Shown here: positions 23,501-29,728 of the stretch, one piece after another
How positions within the stretch are numbered: position 1 is the first letter of the stretch
Layout: each line of letters opens with the position of its first letter
Origin: Symsagittifera roscoffensis
Lineage: Eukaryota; Xenacoelomorpha; Acoela; Convolutidae
DNA length: 64,000 nucleotides
Assembly: GCF_963678635.1 (NCBI RefSeq)
Contig: NC_087070.1
Span: 43,754,988-43,818,987, forward strand
Direction of reading: 5' to 3'
The notes under the pieces: generated by a model
What the model saw: only the letters and a program-made list of their open reading frames with translations
Databases searched by the model: none
What the model was told of the DNA's origin: nothing
Made by a program: the position numbers and the translations under genes

Positions 23501-26500
23501 AAAGTGCATCGTTAGCATTTTTTGGCAAATTATCAACATAAAAAGTTGCATCAGCTAGGCAACACTCATCAAAAATTGTCTCATTTCTAAAAAATGAAAT
23601 CTCAGGCGCATTTAATTGTTTGATCCGTTCGCTGCGGCGTAATTGATCATTTTCAAGGTTTCCGCCATTGACATTATCCGCAGAATTTTTCTCAGAAATC
23701 TCAATAGTTTTCAACGCTTATTTCCAATTCCCGTCCAGAATCATTTTCATCGTCATTTTTGAAAGGAAAAACTTTTTCATCAAAAGTAACATTTCTACTC
23801 TCCAAAAATTCAAAGTTTCCATCAAGCTCAGTTCCTACTATATAACATTTACTGTTCAGACTATATCCAAGCAGAAATCCTTTCACGGCCCTTGATTCAA
23901 GTTTTTTCATGTTTACTTTTTCGACAAACATATATGCAGCACAACCAAAAATTTTTACGTGTTTCAAATCAGGTTTGCTTTGGAAAAATTTTTCGTATGG
24001 GGTTACCCCAATTGCAGAATGATAAACTCGGTTTTTCAAGTAGAAAGCTGTTTTCATTGCAAAAGACCAAAATTTCTTTTCCATGCTGGCAGTTTGTAAA
24101 AGACATCTAGTTATTGCCATTACACTACCCCAAGTTCGCTCTATTTTACCATTTTCCTCTGGTGTATAAGGCGCAGAAAATTCAGTTCTTATGGCATTAT
24201 CAAGACAAAACTGTTTAAACTTTCCAAATTTGAACTCTTTTGGATTATCACTAGCTATTGTTTTTGGTTTACCATAATCCGCTATGAACTGTTTGAGCAT
24301 CTGAGTGCTATCACTTTTATTTTTCAATAAGTAAACCGCAGAAAATCTTGTGTAGGAATCAATAAAACCTATTGCGTACTTAAAATTGTCTACAGATATC
24401 GTATCAATTGGTCCCAAAATATCCGTATGAACAATTTCTAGTTTTTCTGTAGCTCTAGTCCCCCAAACTTTTGGTATCGCTTTCCGCTTAGCTTTTTCAG
24501 TTTGACAATCAACACAGTTATTATGTTTCTTTTGGCTAAATTTAACTCCCTCCGTTAGATTTTCTAATTTCTTGATGTCATCAAAATTATTATGACCAAG
24601 CCGTTTATGCCAAATTTCTATGTCCGAAACAACCATTGCAACATTTTCCACAGAGTGTTCATTTGCCAGTTCAATTTTCATTTTGAAAAGATCTCGTTGA
24701 TTTTGAAGCAAAATTTCAGAACTATCTGGTAAAATTATTCTGGGACAAACATCATCAAACATTACATCAGCTTTATTTCTGTTAAGTTTAGATACAGAAA
24801 CTAAATTTGCCGTATACGTAGGTACAAACAGAGTATCTTTCAGTTCTATAGTTATCAATCGACCATCACTTGTTTGAACTTTAAACGTTACTTTTCCCTT
24901 TCCCACAATTTTTGAATTACTTCCATTTGCACAGCCAACATTTCCATTAATATTCGTATCAAGTTCCGTAAAAAATTCGCGTGTTTTAAACATATGCGCA
25001 GAGCAACCGCTATCAATCAAGCAAAATTTGTCGGAATTTACGCCAAAATCATTGTCATTAGAATGAAAACTGAAAAAGTCGACAGTGTTTTCATTTTCTG
25101 AAGTAAAATGGCTTTTGTTTTGTTGATTTTTTGATGTAAACTGTTTTTGATGGCTGCTATTTGAATGGTTATTTTGGGTATTTTTCCTACAATCTCTAGC
25201 AAAATGTCCCATTTGATTGCAATTGTAGCATTTTATGTCTTTCTTGCAATCCTGTTTTCTATGACCTTGCTTTCCGCAACTGTAGCATTTAATAGTTTTA
25301 TTACTAAAAAACGTTTCATTTGTTGAATTTTTCTGCAAAAAAGTCTTGCTTGTTTCGGCAAAATTTGACAAATCTCTTTTAATCTCGTCCAAGCTTTTTG
25401 CATCTTTCGAAAAATTCACCACAGTTGTAAAATTATCAAATTCTTTTGGTAGTCCTTTTAAAAGCATTGCAATCATCGTTTTTTCAGAAATACCCTCTCC
25501 CGCTTCTTGTAGATTCATTTGCAAATTTTCCGATCTAAGTATGTAGTCCTTAATCGATTCGCTCGCCTCTAATTTCAAATTAGAAATTTCATTTAACATT
25601 CTTTGAACACGTGGTCGTTCCGTACTTTTAAAGTAGCTTTGCAGCCGATTCCATGCCGCTGAACCATCTGGTTTATCGCGTTTTATTAGCATTACAGACT
25701 TTCGATCAAGGCATTGTATTAATTCACACCACAATTGTTCTTTTCTATCATTAACATTAGTCTCATTTTCACTACTTCCTGGAACATCTGTTCCCTTCAA
25801 CGTTTTCTTTAAATTCAAAAGAACTATACGAGCTTCAAATTGCTCAGCAAAATACTCCCAATCATTTTCATTTCCCGAAAAAGTCAATTTTTCCAATCTT
25901 GTTTGAATACTTCGTGCCATGGTTAAATGTCACTTCAAATTTCGAATTGTAAAACTTCTCTTTCAAAACTTCTCTTTTCTTTCAAAACTTCTATTTTCAA
26001 AGTTGTAATTCATACAACCAATTCTTTTCTTTCTCTTGAAATCCTATTCATACAAACCACCGTAGAATTTTACTCTCTGATGCTGTCAGGCGTAGAGTCT
26101 CAATTCTTCACGAAATCGCCCATAACCTCTTAGGGTCCATAAATTGAAATAGCAGCGAAAGATTTAATTGAATGAATTAGTTTCCCATTTTTAGTATCAA
26201 GAGATTAAAGATCATGACTTCAGAGATTATTCACATCGGTATGAACGAATTATTACTTCAGATGAAAGTCAATTGGTTTTAATTAGACAGTGTGCTAAAT
26301 ATATATAATGCACAGTTGAAGCTCGGTTTGACATTTGATTTCTTTCCAACTTCAGTTCATTTCCTCTGTTAAAAGGAAGGAAAGTTTCACTCTCGAACAG
26401 CAAAAGTGTAAATTACCTTTTCTTACAATTTTTTTGATATGGGTTAATTACATCAAAAAGTGACAATCATTAATTCGAAGAGTTCTAAGAGCAAATATTT

Positions 26501-27068
26501 GTTGCTTTGAAACTCGAAATTTAAAACACGTCAGTTTTTTTTCTTTTCCTTGCGTTCATCAACATTTTTCCAAATGTATGATGACTATATTTTGCGTTTT
26601 TCTAGATGCAAGTTTCTGAAATTGATGTAGTTCTTAGTAGAGCCACCGGAATTTGCACAAATTTCCATCCATTTTTGTCAAAAATAAGGTATTTTTATCA
26701 ATAAAAAATATGATCATAAATTTCTCTTCAACCTAACCAACTTTGTAAAGATATAGATTCATGGAATCTCGTAGGTTAAAACCCAATTTCAAAAAAGTAT
26801 ATTTTCCTTCTGTTGATCTAGTTCAGTACCTCTGTCTGTTGATTCTGTTAAATCACATTGCTTACAGCAAAGAAAATACAATACGTGCCTATTGGGAAAC
26901 ATCTTGAAAGCAAAATCGGGGAAGAAATAAGAACTTGAAATCTTTTCATCTTTCATGTTTTGGAAATTATTTCAGGCGATGAGAGAGCGAATTGCGATTA
27001 AAGAGAAAGAGGTGGAAATTCTGGAAGACTTGCTGAGAAGGAAAAGAAAGACGTCCCCGAACCTTTAA
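8389..27068 (+). CDS. ATF4: ATF4/CREB2-like bZIP transcription factor (whole gene span, six coding exons)
   Basis: This is a stress-response bZIP activator of the ATF4 class, acting in the nucleus as a dimer on amino-acid-response/CRE-type sites in the integrated stress response. The coding exons are 8389-8599, 9357-9932, 13792-13898, 16828-16977, 17194-17703 and 26976-27068. All junction phases agree (1, 1, 0, 0, 0) and the total is 548 codons plus stop. Residues 1-480 are an acidic, Asn/Ser-rich activation region. The basic region at about 483-502 reads KKKNQNRKAAMKYRCKKKSE and has the N-x-x-A-A-x-x-Y-R signature of ATF4/ATF5. The zipper runs to about 545 across the exon 5/6 junction (LNELKTREN then AMRERIAIKEKEVEILEDLL), aligning with the ATF4 zipper without gaps. 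A DSCELS motif (about 440-445) resembles the beta-TrCP degron of ATF4 but has Cys for Gly. ATF5 is an alternative family assignment. Confidence 0.85.
9357..9932 (+). CDS. ATF4: ATF4-like coding exon 2 (activation region)
   Basis: The acceptor CTTTCTAACAG gives phase 1 and the donor CCCG|GTAAGT gives phase 1. The exon encodes about 192 residues that are acidic and Asn/Ser-rich, including an AT-biased SNNNVNNSN to NSNNNSSN tract. An alternative acceptor TTTTTTAG at 9334-9335 is in the same phase and would add seven residues (NIHFLT plus one), so two isoforms are possible. Confidence 0.8.
10289..10363 (+). repeat. three-unit tandem repeat, about 29 bp period
   Basis: The word ATTTTCGGCTCTTTGTTATA followed by TTTTACTC occurs twice, and a third shortened unit ends in CGGCTGTTTAATAC. 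About 100 bp upstream (near 10200) the inverted words AAAAAAGCCGAAAAT occur, so the array may be one arm of a small foldback element. Confidence 0.6.
11380..12150 (+). repeat. dispersed repeat family RB, composite
   Basis: Partly overlapping RB words occur here: TTGATTGAGTTTTCTCAAATTT, TTCGAAAGTGGAATATAA, TAGAAATTCAAAGAGC and ATTACTCTTTTCCA twice. At least two partial copies are arranged in the same direction. It is non-coding. Confidence 0.5.
12400..12790 (+). repeat. two tandem units of dispersed repeat R5
   Basis: CATCGGAATGGGTT, then CCCTTTCAGTCGT and GAACGAC, then a GAGCGAG-containing stretch occurs at 12400-12560 and again at 12600-12760. The same word order is seen degenerately at 47530-47710 and 51860-52030 (CCTTTTCAGTCATA, GAACGTTATT, CGAGCGAGTAACGC). 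It is therefore a dispersed element partly included in the later 4 kb tandem duplication. Confidence 0.55.
13130..13500 (+). repeat. dispersed repeat family RB
   Basis: The words AACAGGAAGGAAAAGTGCGCTCTCCAA, AACGTGAATGACCT, TTTCCCAGCGAAAT and GAGTTCTTTGACTTTTTCCA follow the RB order. An internal triplication of GCAAAATGTGTC-type words (13255-13330) is peculiar to this copy. The overlapping short open frames are not conserved in other copies. Confidence 0.5.
13792..13898 (+). CDS. ATF4: ATF4-like coding exon 3
   Basis: The acceptor TTGAGAACAG and donor TTG|GTAAGT define a 107 nt exon. It completes a Gly codon with the exon 2 base and reads VERNLDLHLENVCTTDEIR then LPDIPLSESDPAMKEL. The acidic and hydrophobic composition fits an activation domain. 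Phase 1 in and phase 0 out match both neighbours. Confidence 0.78.
14085..14480 (+). mobile_element. tRNA-derived SINE, copy 1
   Basis: A 5' stretch (TTAGTGTGTTATTACGAACC, then CTCGCAAATAAA and GTTCATTAAA) precedes a tRNA-like head at 14265-14335 with an A-box-like TGGCTTAGTGGTTAG and a B-box-like TGTTCGAATC. A body then follows (TTTATAGAGCTGCTTTTTGTC). The same order occurs at 18160, 18700 and 20523. The predicted cloverleaf is poor, so it is not a functional tRNA gene. Confidence 0.7.
16198..16312 (-). mobile_element. tRNA-derived SINE, truncated minus-strand copy
   Basis: The reverse complement of this stretch matches 14310-14430 of copy 1 almost base for base (B-box, GTAGACGAA, AATTCGAGGAT, GAGCTGCTTTTTGTCATCT). 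The A-box half and the upstream 5' segment are missing. It shares more with copy 1 than with the 18-20 kb copies, suggesting a subfamily or local inverted duplication. Confidence 0.7.
16320..16780 (+). repeat. dispersed repeat family RB
   Basis: The RB word order is AGGAAAAATCTTAAAATTTG, TTCACCTCAACTTCATTTGC, GATTTCCCAGCGGAATAAAA, TACCTATTGAGCCAG, then CTCTGAGTTTATTTAACACTTTTCCA. It ends about 45 bp before the exon 4 acceptor. Confidence 0.6.
16828..16977 (+). CDS. ATF4: ATF4-like coding exon 4
   Basis: A 150 nt phase 0/0 exon lies between TTTTGCAG and GAT|GTAAGT. It encodes 50 residues starting HISTTAATFQLDRKLINLQ. No conserved domain is recognised; the composition fits the linker between the activation and bZIP regions. 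Confidence 0.75.
17194..17703 (+). CDS. ATF4: ATF4-like coding exon 5 (degron-like motif and basic region)
   Basis: The acceptor TTGCTTTAG and donor AAT|GTGAGC define a 510 nt phase 0/0 exon. It holds an acidic stretch, the DSCELSEAES motif and the DNA-binding basic region KKKNQNRKAAMKYRCKKKSE. The first zipper heptads follow (LNELKTREN). Reading past the donor gives VSMLFWQYF, which breaks the coiled coil, so splicing to 26976 is required for a functional zipper. Confidence 0.86.
18160..18480 (+). mobile_element. tRNA-derived SINE, copy 2
   Basis: The 5' segment (GCTAGTGTTTTATTACGAACC, CTCGCAAATAAAAGTGTTCATT) leads to a tRNA-like head at 18333-18415. The A-box TAGCCGAGTGGTTAG and B-box GGTTCGAGTCC are close to the pol III consensus. 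The anticodon-like loop reads CTCATAA and a long variable-arm-like insert follows it, suggesting a type II (Ser/Leu-like) ancestor. The acceptor stem does not pair, so it is not a functional tRNA. Confidence 0.72.
18700..19165 (+). mobile_element. tRNA-derived SINE, copy 3
   Basis: A full-length-looking copy has the 5' segment (GCTAGTGTATTAGTACGAAAC), the tRNA-like head (GTGGCTCAGTGTTAAGTGG, anticodon stem GAGA/TCTC around CTCATAA) and the body ending GAAGCGAAGCTTTGCCTCTG. The B-box is mutated (AGATCAAATCC). Its 3' two thirds lie within unit A of the tandem duplication. Confidence 0.68.
18828..20522 (+). repeat. tandem duplication, unit A (1695 bp)
   Basis: The unit starts ACGATGTGCAGCATTGG and ends GGAATCTCGTAGGTT. 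It is followed directly by a second copy starting with the same word at 20523. The two copies differ by only a few substitutions and homopolymer-length changes over about 1.69 kb, so the duplication is recent. The content is SINE 3' part plus RB-type sequence; no gene is present. Confidence 0.9.
21760..21788 (+). repeat. 29 bp direct repeat flanking the copia element, left copy
   Basis: This matches 26324-26352 exactly and also the uninterrupted site in unit A (with one G/A difference). It sits directly against the LTR on this side. On the other side three extra bases (GCT, 26321-26323) intervene. Copia-type integrases normally leave about 5 bp, so this is far longer than usual. Confidence 0.85.
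21789..21981 (-). repeat. copia 3' LTR
   Basis: This is identical in sequence and length to 26128-26320. Read on the minus strand it begins TTCAACTGTGCATTATATAT and ends GGACCCTAAGA. A TATA-like run lies near its start and ATTAAA, a poly(A) signal variant, near its end. Confidence 0.93.
21982..21990 (-). other. copia polypurine tract
   Basis: The minus strand reads AGTGGGGGT immediately upstream of the 3' LTR, and its first base is the last base of the RT-RNase H stop codon. A G-rich tract at this position is the expected plus-strand primer. Confidence 0.75.
21990..23714 (-). CDS. pol: copia reverse transcriptase-RNase H
   Basis: A 574-codon frame, counted from a TTG, holds the second half of the polyprotein. 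The RT carries WDVKTAYLNA (first catalytic Asp about 171), the SIYGLKQSGRNWY motif and the catalytic WVDDIIY (Asp about 260-261). RNase H shows YSDSDWGGD, then the AKSTAESEA region and FVDNQACIF, and the copia-type end KHFAIHLHFIRDLI, with DILTK near the C-terminus. There is no ATG at the start of the frame: an in-frame TAA at 23718-23720 lies just upstream, so expression needs a frame change from the upstream ORF. Otherwise it appears intact. Confidence 0.93.
   Translation of the reverse strand: MKTIEISEKNSADNVNGGNLENDQLRRSERIKQLNAPEISFFRNETIFDECCLADATFYVDNLPKNANDALSNPNWKKAMQDEYNSLINNNVWELVPQTDQTILGGRWHFTLKYNNEGGISRYKARYVAKGYNQIKGVDFKETFCPTVKMATLRLILAISTAKGFDVRQWDVKTAYLNANLEENVFLQQPEGFEQKDSGGNQLVCKLNKSIYGLKQSGRNWYYTLQMFLKSIDFTASKSDPCLFMRISKDVLEYVCIWVDDIIYACNDANKFISFEQQISSQFKISETAKLYWFLGMKFNFCGDGLEISQEAYIDKLLSKFGLIECKPVSTPAADGLKLCKRLPNEVKLANDKDYRGLIGSLSYLSITTRPDISFIAHCLSRYVNDPTEVHWIAAKRVLRYLKGTRSYKLIYRRCTATPILYGYSDSDWGGDSDTRRSTSGYCFFLFENSGAISWASKLQTTVAKSTAESEATALSLACNEGLFLLNLLIEIKLDLIDFKMFVDNQACIFLVKNDVNKGVVKHFAIHLHFIRDLIQKKQLDLNYIGTDNMVADILTKNLGKTKCKRFGLQMFAN
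23701..25920 (-). CDS. gag-pol: copia Gag-protease-integrase
   Basis: A 739-codon frame starts at an ATG 207 nt inside the 5' LTR. Gag occupies residues 1 to about 250 and ends with two CCHC zinc knuckles (about 212-225 and 231-244). The aspartic protease follows (LIDSGCSAHM, Asp about 303). Integrase comes next, with the H-H-C-C zinc site (about 438, 443, 469, 472) and a D-D-35-E triad (about 500, 558, 594) around HTDILGP, SDNPKEF and PYTPEENGKIERTWG. The frame stops at 23701-23703 in the integrase-RT linker, in the +1 frame relation to the RT ORF. Known copia polyproteins are usually one ORF of about 1400 residues. Confidence 0.93.
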   Translation of the reverse strand: MARSIQTRLEKLTFSGNENDWEYFAEQFEARIVLLNLKKTLKGTDVPGSSENETNVNDRKEQLWCELIQCLDRKSVMLIKRDKPDGSAAWNRLQSYFKSTERPRVQRMLNEISNLKLEASESIKDYILRSENLQMNLQEAGEGISEKTMIAMLLKGLPKEFDNFTTVVNFSKDAKSLDEIKRDLSNFAETSKTFLQKNSTNETFFSNKTIKCYSCGKQGHRKQDCKKDIKCYNCNQMGHFARDCRKNTQNNHSNSSHQKQFTSKNQQNKSHFTSENENTVDFFSFHSNDNDFGVNSDKFCLIDSGCSAHMFKTREFFTELDTNINGNVGCANGSNSKIVGKGKVTFKVQTSDGRLITIELKDTLFVPTYTANLVSVSKLNRNKADVMFDDVCPRIILPDSSEILLQNQRDLFKMKIELANEHSVENVAMVVSDIEIWHKRLGHNNFDDIKKLENLTEGVKFSQKKHNNCVDCQTEKAKRKAIPKVWGTRATEKLEIVHTDILGPIDTISVDNFKYAIGFIDSYTRFSAVYLLKNKSDSTQMLKQFIADYGKPKTIASDNPKEFKFGKFKQFCLDNAIRTEFSAPYTPEENGKIERTWGSVMAITRCLLQTASMEKKFWSFAMKTAFYLKNRVYHSAIGVTPYEKFFQSKPDLKHVKIFGCAAYMFVEKVNMKKLESRAVKGFLLGYSLNSKCYIVGTELDGNFEFLESRNVTFDEKVFPFKNDDENDSGRELEISVENY
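26118..26127 (-). other. copia primer binding site, internal tRNA-iMet type
   Basis: Directly after the 5' LTR the minus strand reads GGTTATGGGC, complementary to GCCCATAACC, the anticodon loop and adjoining stem of initiator tRNA-Met. Drosophila copia is known to prime from the 5' half of cleaved tRNA-iMet at this same site rather than from the tRNA 3' end. The match is 10 nt and then stops. No TGG-type PBS for a full tRNA 3' end is seen at the LTR border. Confidence 0.75.
26128..26320 (-). repeat. copia 5' LTR (promoter)
   Basis: This 193 bp LTR is identical to the 3' LTR. On the minus strand a TTATATATA box lies at 26300-26308, close to the 5' end, so U3 must be very short. Transcription would run leftward, antisense to the ATF4-like gene. 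Confidence 0.93.
26324..26352 (+). repeat. 29 bp direct repeat flanking the copia element, right copy
   Basis: This is identical to 21760-21788. It is separated from the 5' LTR by the three bases GCT, which are absent from the uninterrupted site in unit A. Confidence 0.85.
26976..27068 (+). CDS. ATF4: ATF4-like coding exon 6 (end of leucine zipper)
   Basis: The acceptor AAATTATTTCAG is followed in phase 0 by 30 residues, AMRERIAIKEKEVEILEDLL then RRKRKTSPNL, and a TAA. The heptad pattern continues directly from exon 5 and matches the end of the ATF4 zipper. The exon is too short for standard ORF finding and was recognised by homology and phase. Confidence 0.85.
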   Translation, partial: AMRERIAIKEKEVEILEDLLRRKRKTSPNL

Positions 27069-27398
27069 TTATACCTGCTTCTTGGCTATTAAAATGGTGA
27101 CTTCAATTTATACGGGACAGAAAAATACACGAGAAGATATGATGTTCAAACTGTACTAAAGAAACTTTGATATTCAAATTTGAACGCTTGAAAATTACGA
27201 ATACTAGGCAATGTGTTGCTCCTTGCTTTATATTCTAGATTTTGTTTCACTGTTAATTAATGTCCTAATTTCCTTCCTCAATCCTAGAAGCATTTGGATT
27301 ATATTTGCCATTTTTCAAGCAAAATAGTAAAAGTCCTTGTTCGTTAAAAGAGTAACTAGTTACAAAATATATTTTTTGCCGATTCTTTTTAATATTAA

Positions 27399-27404
27399 AA
27401 TAAA
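27399..27404 (+). terminator. candidate poly(A) signal of the ATF4-like gene
   Basis: AATAAA lies about 330 nt after the stop codon, and a second one occurs at 27444-27449. The region 27069-27400 shows no coding frame and is taken as 3' UTR. Confidence 0.4.
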
Positions 27405-27465
27405 TTGGTGCTTAAGTTCAATGATAAAAATGATCTTTTCATTAATAAAAAAAATCTCATTGTAA

Positions 27466-27850
27466 AAGTTTGTTCACACTAAAATTAATGTTTTTTTCCA
27501 AGTTTACTTCAAAACCATTTCCTCAAGGTAAGGCAGGTAACGCTCGCCAACAACTAAATTTCAAATGACCTGAGAATTTTTTAGTGCGAAAGGTGGGTTT
27601 CATTGTGGAATAAAACGATTAAAAATATTTAAAAAATTATATGCTTTTACTGTCATCTAGATTGTATTTTTTCAATAAAATGCTTTGTAAAAGTTTTTTC
27701 TCACACTAAAATGTATGGTTTTTTTCTGGTTCACTTCAAAACTATTTTCTCAAGGTAAGGCAGGTAACGCTCTTCGAAAACTAAATTGCAAATGACCTGA
27801 ATGTTTTTTATTTTCAAAGGTGGGTTTCATTGTGGAATAAAATGTAAAAT
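27466..27850 (+). repeat. imperfect local duplication, about 140 bp units
   Basis: The words TCACACTAAAAT, TTACTTCAAAACCATTTCCTC, AAGGTAAGGCAGGTAACGCTC, AAATGACCTGA and GGTGGGTTTCATTGTGGAAT occur in the same order at 27470-27610 and 27695-27845. The word order resembles RB, so both may be RB copies with high mutual identity. Confidence 0.7.
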
Positions 27851-29284
27851 AGCTCACCTGTGATAGTTAACTATAGGCTTTTGATTTGCCATTTTCGGGT
27901 TGTTAAAACGCTATTAATTACCTGTTTCATGTTACGCATACCGTAATTGAGGCATTTAAAGTGCTTCGAGCAACTTGCAAAATACTACTTGCAACTTACT
28001 AGATGGGAAATTTTACATGTGCATGTGGGAGACAGATTTGCACAAAAATGAGAAATTTCAAATTTTATTTATGAGTTTTGAGCTTTTTTGCTGAAGACTA
28101 CTTCAGATTTTTAAAAAGCCAGTCGAAACATATTCAAAAGTTAAAACAACTTGAAAACATGAAATAATTTTTACTAGCGAGGTTTTTTTCAGATAAATTT
28201 GGATTTTAAACAACTTTTTAATGAGGGAAGAAAAACGGGTATACTGCATTGTCTGTACGACAGCAACAATTGAATGTGGGGCAGTTGTTGAAAGAAAAAA
28301 AAACATGATTTTGCTGTCATTTGCTAGTGTCAATGAACTTAGTCAAGACACTTATAGGGTTCGTGTTGATTTTTTTTTCAGTATAAAGTCTGAAATTTTG
28401 CTCTCTTATTTCTAAAGTGAAAATGACGCAATGAGTTTTGAAAGTGAGTTTTAATTTTCGAGATTGACGTTGTTTTCTTTTATGGTTTAAATTTATGCAA
28501 AAAGTTTAAAATGTAACAGACTTGCAATTTCAAAGATCCATGTAACTTTTTCTTCGAAAATGCTTCGAAAAAGTCTATCTTTTGTTTTTTTTACTGTTAA
28601 TTGTCTCTTTTACAGTTTTCTGTCGGCCATGTTTCACACCAGAAAATAACTAGTGCATTAAAGGATACTCGGAACATTTGAGGTTTTGACCAACTATAGA
28701 AATCTTTTTTTTTTAATTTAATAAAATCAATGAAAATTTGAGCACAAACCGTGAGATTTTTCCGCCTGTTCACTCCAAACATTAGAACTTAAGAGGCGCG
28801 GTGGCTTACCAGGTACCATTTGGTGATGGAATAGTTGAAGAGTGTGGTAAAAAAAATCTCTCAAGATTTATTGGCTTTAAAATGATCGGATTTTGTATAC
28901 ACATTTGAATACAATTTGGAATTTAAATTGACTTCAGTTTTCTTAATGTGGAATCTTTAAAGGTTTAAAATGGCTCATAGTAATTTCTAAGATTGTTTCT
29001 TTAGCTCTTTTCCAGTCCCCCCCCCCCCACCTTTCAAAATACCGAGTTTTATGTTTCTTTTACGTGTTATTACGGCTAAATTTGTGATGTTACGCTGTAA
29101 AGCATGAAGAACAAATCTGTTCACAGTTGTCGATTTGTTCACCACGCCAAATTTCATTGCATTATGACAAAATTAAATTGACTTTTCAAAATTGAATTTA
29201 AAGGGGGGAAACTGGAAAAGAGCCGTTTCTTTTGGTGTAACGCAAATGGGTTGCAGATTTTTGACTAAATGGCTGACATTTTTT
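27850..29284. other. convergent intergenic region between ATF4-like and glycosyltransferase-like genes
   Basis: No exon is recognised. There is RB-like sequence near 28330-28600 and a C10 run near 29020. The 3' UTR of the minus-strand gene should lie within the right part; TTTATT (AATAAA on the minus strand) at 28867-28872 is one candidate end. Confidence 0.35.
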
Positions 29285-29616
29285 TTAGCAGTGAATCCAC
29301 TCATCTTCATGGCCGTCACGGAGACATTCTCTTGGACACTCGACCAACAGCTCGGGTGTGGGGACAACTGCGCCGACAAAATTACTGCCCGTTTTTAATC
29401 GTTTTGTGGGAAAACCAGTTGAGTTTGGGAAGTATTTACAAGAATAACTGTCGTGTGGCAATGAATATTGCTCGGCCCATTTCCAAATATGATATCCGAG
29501 AAAGTATTGATCTGCATTGCGCCCATGATAACTAATACTTTCCTTGAAAAAGTGCTCCCAAGATTGGTTCCAATTCCTTCTGATTTGAGGCATCATTAAT
29601 TTGCTTCCCCACATTC
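29285..29616 (-). CDS. glycosyltransferase-like exon 2
   Basis: The exon encodes 110 residues after the phase 1 acceptor: MWGSKLMMPQIRRNW, then NADQYFLGYHIWKWA, LPHDSYSCKYFP, FPTKRLKTGSNFVG and a Cys/His-rich C-terminus ending DEWIHC. The spacing of conserved Trp, His and Cys residues suggests a disulfide-stabilised luminal domain. The frame is intact. Confidence 0.75.
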
Positions 29617-29728
29617 CTAGAAAAAGAATTGCCATCTCAAAGAAATTGAATCAAACAAACCGAAATTCGGTCCACGAAACTTTTCCATAGGCTGCCCCAT
29701 TTTAAGCTTGAATGTAAAGGTTATACTT

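Larger units (their letters stand above)
21789..26320 (-). mobile_element. Ty1/copia LTR retrotransposon (4.5 kb), antisense in ATF4-like intron 5
   Basis: A complete element has two 193 bp LTRs that are identical by eye, a primer site, gag-protease-integrase and RT-RNase H frames in copia order, and a purine tract next to the 3' LTR. The domain order protease-integrase-RT-RNase H is diagnostic of Ty1/copia. LTR identity and intact catalytic residues indicate a young insertion. The only lesion seen is a frame change at 23704-23717. The LTR ends do not show the usual TG...CA. Confidence 0.95.
20523..26777 (+). repeat. tandem duplication, unit B, interrupted by copia element
   Basis: This is the same sequence as unit A, interrupted at 21789 by the retrotransposon. 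After removing the element, its 3 bp filler and one copy of the flanking duplication, 1691 bp remain against 1695 bp in unit A. It contains SINE copy 4 (20523-20835). Because unit A is uninterrupted, the element inserted after, or in only one of, the duplicated units. Confidence 0.9.
17704..26975. other. ATF4-like intron 5 (9.3 kb) carrying SINEs, tandem duplication and copia element
   Basis: The intron interrupts the zipper coding sequence. From 5' to 3' it contains SINE copies (18160-18480, 18700-19165), a 1.7 kb tandem duplication (18828-20522 and 20523-26777) and the antisense copia element inside the second unit. Only about 200 bp separate the end of the duplication from exon 6. Confidence 0.8.
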
